Positions 32,900-44,465 of a DNA stretch of 64,000 bases are shown piece by piece. The position numbers and the translations under genes are program-made. The DNA comes from Pseudopyrenochaeta lycopersici. Taxonomy: Eukaryota; Ascomycota; Dothideomycetes; Pleosporales; Pseudopyrenochaetaceae. The notes beneath the pieces are model-generated. The model was not told the DNA's origin. It saw only the letters and a program-made list of their open reading frames with translations, and ran no database searches. The stretch lies in contig NHZP01000017.1 in the NCBI GenBank assembly GCA_003313425.1, forward strand, positions 1-64,000. Direction: 5' to 3'. The number at the start of each line of letters is the position of its first letter. Position 1 is the stretch's first letter.

Positions 32900-35800
32900 T
32901 TATCTATCTTCTCTCGCACTATCTGCTACTCCTTGCTTGCCTTCTCTTACTTATCTAGCTACTCTCTTAGCCCCTCTCTATAACAGTCGCACCTAGCTGA
33001 CTTAATATTGTTACAGCTAACCTGCTGTCTGTTAAGATAGCTGCTTATTAGCCTCTGTTAACACCTGCTGCCTATTAAAAATAAGCCTACTGCCTGCACG
33101 TCCAAGTCCTCGCTCTTTTATTTTATCGTCTCCTCTACCTTACCCTGCGCTACTAGTACTACTAAGTTAACCTGTTCCCCGCCTCGCCCTCTACGTCTAC
33201 TCTCTTACGCGTAGTTAATTATGCTCTATAGCATCCTTACGTGTAGTATATATAGAATCCTAGGGTAATTAACCCCTGTTCCTAGCGCTAACGTAGCTAT
33301 AATAAGTCTACCCTTCTTAAGCTACTCTGCTAACTGCCCTGCACAGTTAAGTATATTAGCGTGATAGCTTAGACACCCTAGCGCCTCTGCTATATTATTA
33401 CACTGCTGTTTACTCTAATAGTATACTACCCCCTTTTCCCCTTAATACAGTAGCAGTTACTATTATTACTTACACATAATAAGTGCTGTCTCGTCCAGCT
33501 TATCGCGCTCGCACTATAATATAAAGTAGCGCGTATTTAGCTGTACTATACTTACTCGAATATACCTCGCGTACTGAATTATTATACTTCTGTCCAGCTC
33601 TCCCTCTCGCGTTAGTAGCAGTGTTGCTGTAAGCAGTACTAGTAGGCACAGTAATAACCGTAAATTCTTTAGCATTGCTAGCTTCTATCGCTAGTTACTT
33701 ACTATAAAGATAAGATAACACTTGTCTATAACAACCCGCTGTAGTATTCCCTTACTATTTAATATCCCTGCGTAGCTAATAAAATTCCTGTTACTTATTA
33801 TGTCGCCTACTACGTCTGCGCTAACGACTACAATTAATGCTGGGTTACTCTCGCTGTGCTTCTACTCTATACAGTTAATTTCGCACGCTTATATGCGTTC
33901 TACTAAGTCTGTAATAAGCGCTTAATACAGTACTATAACTACTATTACTCTATTTTTCTCTATATAAGCTAGTACAGTAAACAGTAAGCTTTTACCCCTA
34001 CCTGTTAGGAGCACGACTACTAGCAGTGTCTGCCTATTAAGTATAGTATATATTACCTACTCCTGCTGTATAGATTAAAACCCTACGTCTTCTTAACCTA
34101 GCACCTGCTGCATCGCCCTACAGACTATATCTTTTCTCTTATCTTCTATTTACGTCTCTTTCGGCCGTATAACAAGCCTTTTATCTTAACCTTTATCCTT
34201 GTTACTCTACTCTAGCTGCTTTTTTACTATACTAGTGCCGCCTAACTATACCTCTTAATTATCCTTCTACCCTTTAAGCCCTAAGAAGCGATACTACAGC
34301 GTACTTAGCGGCTAGAACGCCTTAATTAAGCGTATACTAAGATGCTTAATAATATTAATTAGCACGCTGTAGTTCTCTACCCCTATTATAGTTAACCGCG
34401 CGTTCTGTAGCTTAATAATGTCTTCGTCCGCCTTGTCTACCTCTGCCTCCTTAATTTCCCTAACCTCGTCTTAATACCCTCTACTAAATAACTCTCCTAC
34501 AATAACTCTGCTAATACTAACTACTATATATTAATAGTCTAGCGTATGTAATTCTACGCCCAGCCTCTTACCTATCTCTCGCTTAAGCACACGCGTAAGT
34601 CGATCTGTCCCCTACAGTCCCTGCTTATCCGCCTATATATAGTTATTTATATTACTGCCTAGCACCTCTATAGTAAGATATTCCTAAAACAGCTGTAAGT
34701 ATACTAAGTATACTACTATAATTTGCCCTAACTGCAGCAGAAGAAAGCGCAGCACGATCTTTAGCTTATCCTACTATAACTGCGACTTGTGATAGCGGAC
34801 TACAGTTATTACCTATCCGTCTATAATAAAGATATTGCAGTCCTGTAGTAACCTGTTCTAATACTGTATTATTGTTACCTTAGATCTACGGCCTAGTTAC
34901 CCAGATATTATATACACACACAGCAGTAGTAGCTCTAAGAAGCGATTAAGTAAACGCAGATACCGCTTTACCTGCTTTACCTTCTACTTCTTATTACTTA
35001 ACTAAAGCCTACGGCCCTCTCCGCTCTGCTTAGCCTGTGTAAGCATCTACTTAAGTCTGTTATTTAGCTAATTCTTAGCGTTATTAATAAAAGACTCCCC
35101 TCGCTAAGTAAACGTAACATCGTTAATAAGTCGCTTAAGTGCGATAGTAAATTAATCGCTCTCCCCCGTAACCTAGAGCAGCTCTTACTACAGTATACTC
35201 TCTACCTTAGTAATAATGTTCTGTGCTATAGTGTAAAAGCGGCTAATATAAATTAGTTAGCCGTTAAGATAAAAAATCGTCTTATCCTCTAACTAGTACG
35301 TATTGCTAGAATTACCCGCTGCGAGCGCAATAAACTTCCTATACGCTAACATGTTAATAGCCTTACTTATTAGGCTATACGCGCTGTTAGTAAGATACTA
35401 CTTTCTTATCTTTAAGAAGCGTTTACGCTCTCTGTCTAAATTTTCTTTGCAGAGTACTAACGGTAGTAGCTTTTCTACGCTAAGCACGCGTATGTAGTAT
35501 ATAACTCCAGCTAGTATATACGAATAGTTCTTCGCAGTGCGTAAGCACCCTATATCCGCGTTAATACCTATAATAGCTAGAAAATAAATTAACCTACTAC
35601 TAAGCGGCTGGTCGCTTAAGTTATAAAATATAAATAATGTAAATACCTCTAGTAGTGCGTTAAGCTAAGCTTCTCTATTCTCCTTAGGGTCCTTGTCTAG
35701 CCAGTCCTACAGCTGTATCGCTAGTTCCTTCTGCTCGCCGTGCTAACAGAATAGCTCGCGTACATCCTTTATTATATCTATGCTATTCTTCTTCTTCTTC

Positions 35801-36860
35801 TTGCTACGGCGCAGGCAGTTATTATTATCGCTTTCAGCGTCGCTTCCCGTTCAATCTGACTAGGACTTAAAATCTACACTACTGTTAGACACGACGCTAT
35901 CGCTATTACTATTATTATTACGGCTATTATCTATACTATAGCTACGCTGAACTATCCTCTCTTTATTAGCGATAATACGCAGCATGTAGTAGATAAACTT
36001 AACTATGTAGCTCGCATATTATGCCTAACTCTCTAGGTTTTACAGTTAAGCGAGCAGTTGCGGGTTAGGCTCTTTCCGCTGCGCGCTCTTCAGCTATCGT
36101 CTTATCTCTTGTGTAAGTGTTAATAGCCCCTTTACACTTCTTTCTATTAGTCGCTTAACTAGCTCTACTGTAAGCTTAAGCTTCGTATTACCTTAGTTAG
36201 GTAGTTAGATCTAATAAGCAAGATATACTAGATTACGATTCGCAAAATATTCTAGCCACCCTGTCTAACTAAACCAGCTAGTCCTGTCTGTCTTTACTAT
36301 TTCCTCTTCTATAACCTGCGCTCTTTCCTTAAGAATCTGTTTTATTGCGTTCTATTGCGTAAGCTAATACTCTACTACATCTACTACTTTACGGGACACT
36401 ACTAAACCGCTAGTACTACCTCCTACATTAATAATAAAATATTACTGCTGTCCTCTATTACGAAAGAACGTCTAAACTTTTACTTTTTTATATAGCGAAC
36501 TTGTCTCGCCTTTCTATAATCGCGCGTGAAGTTTTTTCAAATGTACGCGTAGTACGCTAAAGTTAATTATTATAAAACTATAATCTTCCTCTTCGCAGCA
36601 GAAGCTATTAAGCAGCGCCCTAAGCTCTTTAATTAGCGGTCCTAGCAGTGCTAGCAACTTAACTTCTTACGGGCTCCTAACTTACTTATCCTAATAGCTT
36701 TTAACAATTGCTTTTTATATCTTACTTCTTACAGAGTAATGCTTCTGCAGATGTATATCTAGATTTTAAACAGCAGTCGTATACTGCTTACAGATAATTA
36801 CGCTGTACTCTTTAAGAAAGCATATAGAGTCTTCCACTGACTGCGATAAGCGTACAGGTT
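32900..36860 (-). pseudogene. TLH copy E, heavily RIP-decayed
   Basis: A divergent, AT-richer TLH relic on the minus strand. Recognisable parts from the 5' end: an N-terminal region near 36,740-36,840 similar to copy B's start; a recombinase box II region near 34,550, much degraded; Walker A LLTGRGKSL at about 33,985-34,025; a DExH box reading DKCYLI near 33,720, as expected if DECHLI suffered G-to-A and C-to-T changes; and ESRRRGRG near 33,185-33,215 for the QESGRGGR motif. Stops are frequent throughout. This is an older copy than B and C. The 3' boundary near 32,900 is approximate. Confidence 0.65.
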
Positions 36861-37193
36861 AATATTCTGCGCTGCTCTCTGTCTGTGTTGTTATTCCTGT
36901 TTGTGCGACTAGTATCCGTGCGTCCTAGCAGAACTCTATATCTAGGGGCAAATCCTAATCCTATCGCAATATATACGTTGCTAGACAGGGCTGTAAACTA
37001 ATAAATAATATTCTTCAGAAGCTATTAAGTAATATTTGTACTAAAAGTTTAATAAAAAAGTGTTTATAATGTCCGCATTTCGCTGAAATAAGAGAGCCCC
37101 TGAGATTACCATTCTAGGTATGAGAAACCCTAGCGTTAAGCCTAACTCGGCGAAATTCCGGTACGAAAAGTCATAGCTTCTCGGGAAGGCCTA
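36861..37193. other. Junction sequence between TLH copies E and D
   Basis: Includes the 5' flank of copy E and a short unrelated segment. At 37,194 sequence almost identical to the C-terminal part of copies B and C begins abruptly, so a recombination or insertion breakpoint lies here. No gene seen. Confidence 0.4.
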
Positions 37194-39128
37194 CTACTCG
37201 GCCTGCTGCTCAGCCTGCTGCTTAGCCTGCTGCTTAGCCTGCTGCTCAGTCTGCAGCTTAGTCTGCTGCTCGGCCTGCCGCTTAGCTTGCTGCTCAGTCT
37301 GTTGCTCCGCCTCTTCCTCCTCTTGCTGCCCTGCCTTATACTCCTCCTCCTCTTCCTCCTGCTGTACTGCCACCTTGCCCTCCTCCCTCCTGAATACTTT
37401 ATACAACATACCCCAGCAGTATAGACACGTCGTCTGCGATAGCTCATCGAGCTTCGCCCGTACTACCTGCTCCTGCCTTACCTGTACCTGCTCCTCGTCC
37501 TGCCACTGTTTCTGCCCTCCATACTCCTGCTCCTCACAGTTATCGCAGAACGCTATCTCTGCGCCTTCTGCTGCCCTGTCTGCTGCGCCGTCTACTCCTG
37601 TATCTGCTCTTACCTGTAGCTGTCTGCAAGATAATCGCCTGCCGTCCATATATTGACTTATCACTGCTCTTTGACAGCCTACTGTGCTGATAAACGCGTC
37701 TATCACCTCGCTATCGTTCATTGGTTGCTGCTCCTCAGCCTCAGCCTCTGCCTCTGCCTCTGCCTCTGCCTCTGCCTCTGCCTCTGCCTCTGCCTCTGCC
37801 TCTGCCTCTGCCTCTGCCTCTGCCTCTGCCTCTGCCTCTGCCTCTGCCTCTGCCTCTGCCTCTGCCTCTTCCTGCTGCTGCTGCTGCTGCTGCCTCTATT
37901 ACTATTTTCTCTGCTACCCAATCTGCTACTGCTCTTGCTACTACTACTGCTGCCCCTGCTACAATAGGTTATAAAGCTGACTTTGCAGCGTCTGCTGTAT
38001 CCGCTGCCATTGCTGCCACTGCTCCCACTGATGCCTCTGCTGCACCTGCTGCATCTGTTGCATCTGTTGCATCTGCTCCCACTGCTGCCTTTGCTGCATC
38101 TGCTGCATCTGCTGCTACTGCTCCCACTGCTGTCTTTGCTGTGCCTCCTGCGCCTGCTGCCTCTGCTGCCTCTCTCGCAGCTTAACACTATCAGTTAGGC
38201 TACTCTAATCCCGCTTCCTCTTCCTACTCGCCTCTCCCTGCAGAGGGAAGCTAAGGAAGGCCTACTAGGCACGGCTTAACGTACAGAATACGTTAATTAA
38301 GCGTACGCTTAGCCCCTATACTATATTAGCCTGCACGGTATAGGCTACTATACCTGCTCTTGTCCTACGCCCGCTCTATAGCTTAAGCAGATCCTCCTTA
38401 TCCTCCTTGCTATTACTGCTACTATCTGCCTAGCGCGAACCTTAATAGCTACTACGCTGCTTCCGCTTCTTCTCCTCTTAGTAGTAGCCTACAGTAAACC
38501 GCTCTCCTACTACCTTACGTCTAATACCTACAGCTGCGTGCTAGTACTCCTAAACTGTCAGCCGCGCGCCTAGTAGCTTAGTTAACTCTAGCGCTAGAGT
38601 ACGCGTAAGCCTGTCTGTATCCTAGAGCTTACTTTTGTCTATCTAGAGATAATTATATATAGAGGTAGACGTAGCTTTACCCTAACTAGCGAGTAGTATA
38701 GCCTGTAGTAGCCAAACGTAGAGTAGATACGCAGCGATTAACTGCCCTACCGCCTCTAGCAGGAACCGCGGTACTACCTTAGGTTAATCCTACTGCGCCT
38801 GTGTCTTATAGTAGCGGGTTACTAGCGTTACCTGCCTATTAATTACGTAGAAGTTATAATCCTAGAGTACCCTATTACACTACTAAATAGACAGTAGCTT
38901 AGGCCCGTGCGCTAGCTGCCTGCCTGTAATATACACTGCGAGGTAAAGCAGCTCTAGGAAGCGACCTACGCACTATAGATACTACTGTACCCTTTTCTTA
39001 TACTACTGTAGAGACGCCTTAGCCTAATTACCTTCCTATTCTTCTCCTTGCTTATATAGCTGCTATGCAGCTCGTACGCTAGCTAGCCGTGCGAGACTTT
39101 AGTTACTGCCCTCGTTAAGCTAAGCTAG
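37194..39128 (-). pseudogene. TLH copy D, C-terminal part: chimeric, helicase core missing
   Basis: 37,194-37,735 is nearly identical to the C-terminal zinc region of copies B and C (CDNCEEQEYGGQKQWQDE). An expanded hexanucleotide and triplet tract follows (37,736-38,190). At 38,200 a clearly divergent TLH sequence starts at the recombinase-like part (a degraded form of LTVQEYRHAAVGIRR near 38,545). The helicase core that lies between these parts in copies B and C, about 1.2 kb with Walker A and QESGR, is absent. The gene is then split by a Copia element and continues at 44,466. So the two halves have different ages and were joined at the simple repeat. Confidence 0.7.
37736..37868. repeat. 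Expanded TCTGCC hexanucleotide array (~22 units)
   Basis: The longest hexanucleotide array in the window, almost perfect. It is followed by CTG-type triplets and imperfect GCTGCATCTGCT repeats to about 38,190. It encodes Ala-Glu alternation on the minus strand and sits exactly at the junction between recent and old TLH sequence. Confidence 0.95.
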
Positions 39129-39349
39129 TGTCAGATATAAGATAGGTGCCTGGAAAGAGTATACTATTAGATCTATAGCATAGCAGCGAGCGTACGCGAT
39201 ACTGCATTGTAGCACATAGCTTAGGTGTAACTACTTAGCACACACACTACATAAAAAGGACAAAAAATAGAAAAGAACTTGGACAGCATTAATATAATAA
39301 AAAAAAAACTATTAACATACCTTATCGCATTTAAGCATTCTATCTAATA
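39129..39349 (+). repeat. 5' LTR of Copia element 1
   Basis: 221 bp, from TGTCAGATAT to a mutated CTAATA. It differs from the 3' LTR at about 20 sites, nearly all C-to-T or G-to-A in this copy. Confidence 0.92.
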
Positions 39350-42300
39350 ATTAAGAGTCTTACTATCTTAATTACACTCTGAAATAATGTTGCTGTTAAT
39401 AATGCGAGAACTAACTATAATCCTAATAGACTATATAACGTACACGCTATAGCTGTAACAGCTAGAAATGCGATGCGTCTCCCTTAACGTGTAGGAACAG
39501 ATAGATCTTACTTAGAATATTCTTCTAAAAACAAAACTAAGAATCCTAACTAAGCTAGATATTACGAAGTACGAGAGAAAGACGACGCTTAGTAACAATA
39601 ATAACGGGGCACCTCTGCGACTAGAGGCCCTATCTGAGCTCTTAATAAACGGCCTTAAGGCGTAGAAGGAGGACACTAACTTTTATAAACTCTGCCTTAA
39701 GTTATATAAGATAGTAGACAGAGACTATTGCGAAGAACAGGCGAATATAGATAAAGTAGTAGTATATATCTAATAATCTGTATTACCTTACCTTATAAAG
39801 AACTGCTGTAAGCTAGGTAAACTAATTCAAACATAGCTTATTAGCCTAAAATAAACAGTTAGAATAGACGCTAAAGAAGAATAGTTGCGAGTACGTTACT
39901 AATACCTAGCCGCACTTAAACTAATAAGACAGCCTAGGAGTTAGGACACCTAGCTCTTAGAATACAACTACGCCGCAACGAACGCAGAGACTAAAGGGGT
40001 TGCTAAAATATAGAATATATAAGATATTATATAAGACTTTCTTAACTTAGTTATAAAGATAGCGCTAACCTAAGTAATAATATTCTAGGACTATAGTTAG
40101 CGAGAATAAAATATAACTTATAAAGAAATAATAAAACGCTTCTAAGAATATATAAGTAAGTACTACCCTTTAAAAGGGAAGCAGTAGAGGGGCGCCTCTA
40201 CTATAGGGAACACCTTATTTCTTACTACTAGTAGTAAATCTACCCTAGGTACTAATAGGGACGCCTCTTACGTTGCTAATAGCGTACTATCTACTCTAAC
40301 TATATAAGGGAGTTAGGGAAGACCTTATTAAAAACGAACTTTTAGTTAAAATACTATATCTAAGCAGTCCCTAATAGGGGATACAGCAGCAGCTAAAGGA
40401 GTAAAATACCCTGCTTGTAAACAACGCTATAGACTAGAGAATTATTACTATGTCTACACAAATAAAGTACTAGAGTAGTTTACACCTTGCTTAGGAATCG
40501 CAGCGATAGTAAGGCACTAACTAGAATATAACGCTAACTTGTAAGAACAGCTTAGGAGTAGGAAAAGAGCTTACATAAAAACACTAACTATTAAAACGTT
40601 AACGTCTTAGACACCCGAAATGTCTACGGAGTAACTAGAGGGACAGAAGATTTTAACGATTAATACTGCCTTAACTACTGCATTATTTTAAGTAGAAGCT
40701 TCAGACTATCTACTAAAGTACTTATTTATTTTAGACTTAGGATCTATAATACACATCACGAACGATTATAACTAAGTCTAAGACCTCTGTCTACCTACAG
40801 CTATAGACTGTATTTAGGCTAGAAATACACAGATCTAGATATAAGGATATAGATTAGTTCTGCTTAACCTTATTGGACTGAACAGGCTGACTAAACTTAA
40901 ACTGCGTAACGTAGCCTAGTGTCCAGACATCCTGTGTAATTTAGTCTCTTTTAGACTACTTAGACAGCAAGGGATGTGGTGGGATAACTAGAGTAACCCT
41001 ACTGCTCTGAAGAGACAGGATAACACTATAATCACACACCTAAAGGAGGTATATAGCTAATAGATACTTAAGTATTAGGATAAGGGCGAAGCCGCCTTCT
41101 TTATAAAAGTAATTAACTCCTGCACTAAGCAATTAGTATAAAAGGCCGACGCTATGCAGTAGCATAGGCGAATAGGACACCTAGGACTAGCAGCAATCGA
41201 GCACTTAGTCTAATAATCTAAGGGGGTGCGCATTAAAGGAATTACTACTGTATAATGTAACGTATGTAGAAGAGCTAAGACTAGACGCTAGATAAGACGC
41301 ACACCCTAAGTAAATAACTAAGGCCCTAGGGAAAGACTTACTATTAACTTCTACACGTACGAGGAAGGAAGTTTAATAAAAGAGAAGAGTTAGATGCTAG
41401 TTACTAATTAGTACTTTAGTTTTATGTAGGATTTCTACTTTAAGGATAATTAACTTAGAAAGTCTATTATTAGGTTTCTAGATATTATCGTCTGCTTCCT
41501 AAAGAAGTAGTATAATATTATAGTTAAGGTTATTAAATGCGACAGAGAGATTGCGACTACTAAACCTAAAGTTTTAAGATAGTATACCGCGCGCTTAATT
41601 TAATTAGAGCCCTCCGCCCTATATACTTAATCCTAGAACAGTAGAGCTAAACGCTTAGGGGGTGTAGTAAAAGACAAATTGCGCATAATATAATTAGACG
41701 TAAACCTACTATAGGAACTGTAGCTAGAGATTATATAAGCAGTAGTATACCTATATAATTAAACGCTAAACTACTTAAACGCCTAGAAGTTGCCCTACGA
41801 AGTTTTCTTTACTACAGCAGCCTTATACGATAGTATAATTACCTCCCTACAGAAACTAAATTAAGCCTATCTTAAGGCATACAGTTATAAGGCATTTACT
41901 CTTACTAACAATACACTTTAAGGCAAATCACGACTCTAACGTCTTAACCCTAGAGTATAGATAGGATACCTTATTAGATACTAATCCTCTAATATCTATA
42001 GAATCTAGATTCTATCTATAGCTAAAGTAATTAGTACTTAAGATATAGTATTTAATAAAGAATTACTATTTAACGGGAAGACAGAAGACCTTATAGACAA
42101 CCTTATGCACAGCACGTTAAACAAGATAGCTACATAGATAAGGACAGTTAAACTGCTAGAACTAACCTATAAGGAACTAGAGACCTAAACGTTCTATAAA
42201 GATAACACTATTTAAGACTCTAAAATAACCTAGTAAGATAACTAACTAGGTTACTATTAAGGGAGGAAGATTAACTACACCTACCCCTCTCTACTAACTA

Positions 42301-44244
42301 CTCCGCCGCTAGTAGCTCTGCTTACGCAACTATTATCTAGTAAGCATTAAGGAGATAGCTAAATAATATCTAGCTTATTAAAAATAATTCCTTAGGAAGC
42401 AGCCTTTATAGCAGGCACTTAAGCAGGGCACGTTAGAACCTATAATAGGAAGATAATTAATAAGGCCTAGATAAAGCGAATATTAGCCTAAGGATTAAAG
42501 CTATATTAAAGCGAGTTACTGCTACTACTAACTTCTTACACAGGAATTAAGAAACATCCTCTCTATAAATAGTTTAAGGAAGCTAAGAAAGAGCACCTTA
42601 AAAGCTATTATAAGATAAAATTATAGTCTAAAGTGCTAATAAAGAAGATTAAACTAATAGGATAATAGATCCTTGATTATATATAGGTGTATACCTATAA
42701 ACTAGATAAGAACTATTACTTACTAAAGTATAAGGCGCGACTTATTATCTAAGGTAACTAATAAAGGAATATTACCTTATAAGACACTTACGCAGCTACT
42801 CTTACTAGCTGTTTATTCTAAATACTAATAGCAGTAGCAGCTTACTATAATCTAGAGCTTAAGTAATATAATATTACGAACGCCTTTATCTACGTAACTA
42901 TAGATTAAGAAGTATATATAAGAATGCCCTATAGCTACTAAAAGCCTAGAATAATACTCTAGGTAAATAAGGCTTTATATAGTCTCTAGATCTCCCCTCT
43001 CCTCTAGTAAAAGGAATTTATATTAACTCTTAAGAAACTTAGCTTTTAGAACGTCCCTTATAAGCTATACTGCCTAATTAAGGATAGAATTATTATATTC
43101 TTCTATATTAATAATATTATTCTTGTATATAGTAAGCAGAAGGAGACTAAAGCTTAATAAGCGATTTAATATCTTAGAGATAAGTACTCTATTATAGGTA
43201 GAGATAATCTTTAATAGTTTCTTAGAGTTAAAGTTATTAGGAACTAAGAGCAGCGCAAGATCTAGCTATTATAAGCGGTATACGCGGATAAGATTAGCTG
43301 CTTAGTTAACAGAAAAGACATCTAATATAACACTCTAATAGCAGCTATTAAACTAAAGCCCTAAGACGGCCTAGCAACTCTATTAGAAATTAACAAGTAC
43401 TAACGTAAGATTAGATCTCTGCTATATGCAGCTGTTATAACCTAACCGGACATCGCCTTTACAATATTAAGACTAGCTCAATTCCTTATAAACCCTAGCA
43501 CTAAGTACTATACAGTAGCTAACTAAGTTCTCCTTTACCTCTAAAGCACTAAATTAAGATCCCTTAAGCTTAGTAGAGATAACTGTCTTAAAGTAGTAAG
43601 CGATGCCTCGTTTATAGATAATATAATTAATAGAAAAAGCTTACAGGGATACATAATTAAGTTATTCAGCGGTTTAATTGCTTAGAAAGTAAGTAAGTAA
43701 GATACAGTTACAATATTAACTACAGAAGCTAAGCTTCTTGCGCTATTACAAGTAGTAAAAGAAGCTATATTTATATCACGACTACTTAAGGAACTGTAAA
43801 TTAATCTGCTTAAGGACACAATCATAATATAATGCGATAACACTTAAACTATCTAGCTAATTAATAATAAAGTCTTACAGCTGCAAACTAAGCTCCAGCA
43901 TGTAGATATTCATAATTATTAGCTAAGACAGGAGGTGTTAAGAAGAAGTATTCAGGTTATCTATATCTAATTAGCTGATATGCTAGCTAATAGCTTTACA
44001 AAGGCGTTACTAGCTAACAAATAGACACAGTTTCTAAGCTAAATAGGCCTTGTAGAGCTCGCAGGAAGCAGAGAAATAACAGCAGCACGCCTTAAAGAGA
44101 TCTAAAGCTAAATTAAGAAGCTAGAGATTAAACAGGCGTAGCTAGACGGCGATTAATACTCTCTGTACACGACCTCTAGATTTACTAGAAGACAACAGAA
44201 GTAGTTCTTGTCTAGCTTAAAATAGTTTCTAAGCTGAGGGGGTG

Positions 44245-44465
44245 TGTTAGATACAAGATAGGTGCCTGGAAAGAGTATGCTGTTAGATCTATAGCACAGC
44301 AGCGAGCGTACGCGATACTGCATTGTAGCACATAGCTCGGGTGTAACCACTTGGCACACATACTACATAAAAAGGACAAAAAATAGAAAAGAACTCGGAC
44401 AGCATCAATACAATGAAAAAAAACCCATCAACATACCTCATCGCATTTGAGCATTCTATCTGACA
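44245..44465 (+). repeat. 3' LTR of Copia element 1
   Basis: 221 bp, from TGTTAGATAC to CTATCTGACA. Less mutated than the 5' LTR. Followed by the target duplication GCTAG at 44,466-44,470. Confidence 0.92.

Larger units (their letters stand above)
39129..44465 (+). mobile_element. Ty1/Copia LTR retrotransposon 1, RIP-decayed
   Basis: A complete 5,337-bp element with 221-bp LTRs (39129-39349 and 44245-44465) and a perfect 5-bp target duplication, GCTAG, on both sides. A polypurine tract, AAGCTGAGGGGGTG, precedes the 3' LTR. The primer-binding site ATTAAGAGTCT is adjacent to the 5' LTR. Motifs appear in Copia order: GAG-pre-integrase HRRIGHLG (about 41,160) with the Trp before it turned into TAG; RT EVYIRMP (about 42,910); RT active site YINN for YVDD (about 43,115), as G-to-A changes would give; RNase H CDN (about 43,833); and KLQHVDIHNY (about 43,895). 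Many TAG stops make it inactive. It is inserted in TLH copy D. Confidence 0.93.

Noticed and set aside
37653..38198. Frames of pure Leu-Cys, Ala-Ser, Pro-Leu or Arg-Gln repeats
   Set aside because: All are six-frame translations of one TCTGCC/CTG microsatellite, not separate proteins.
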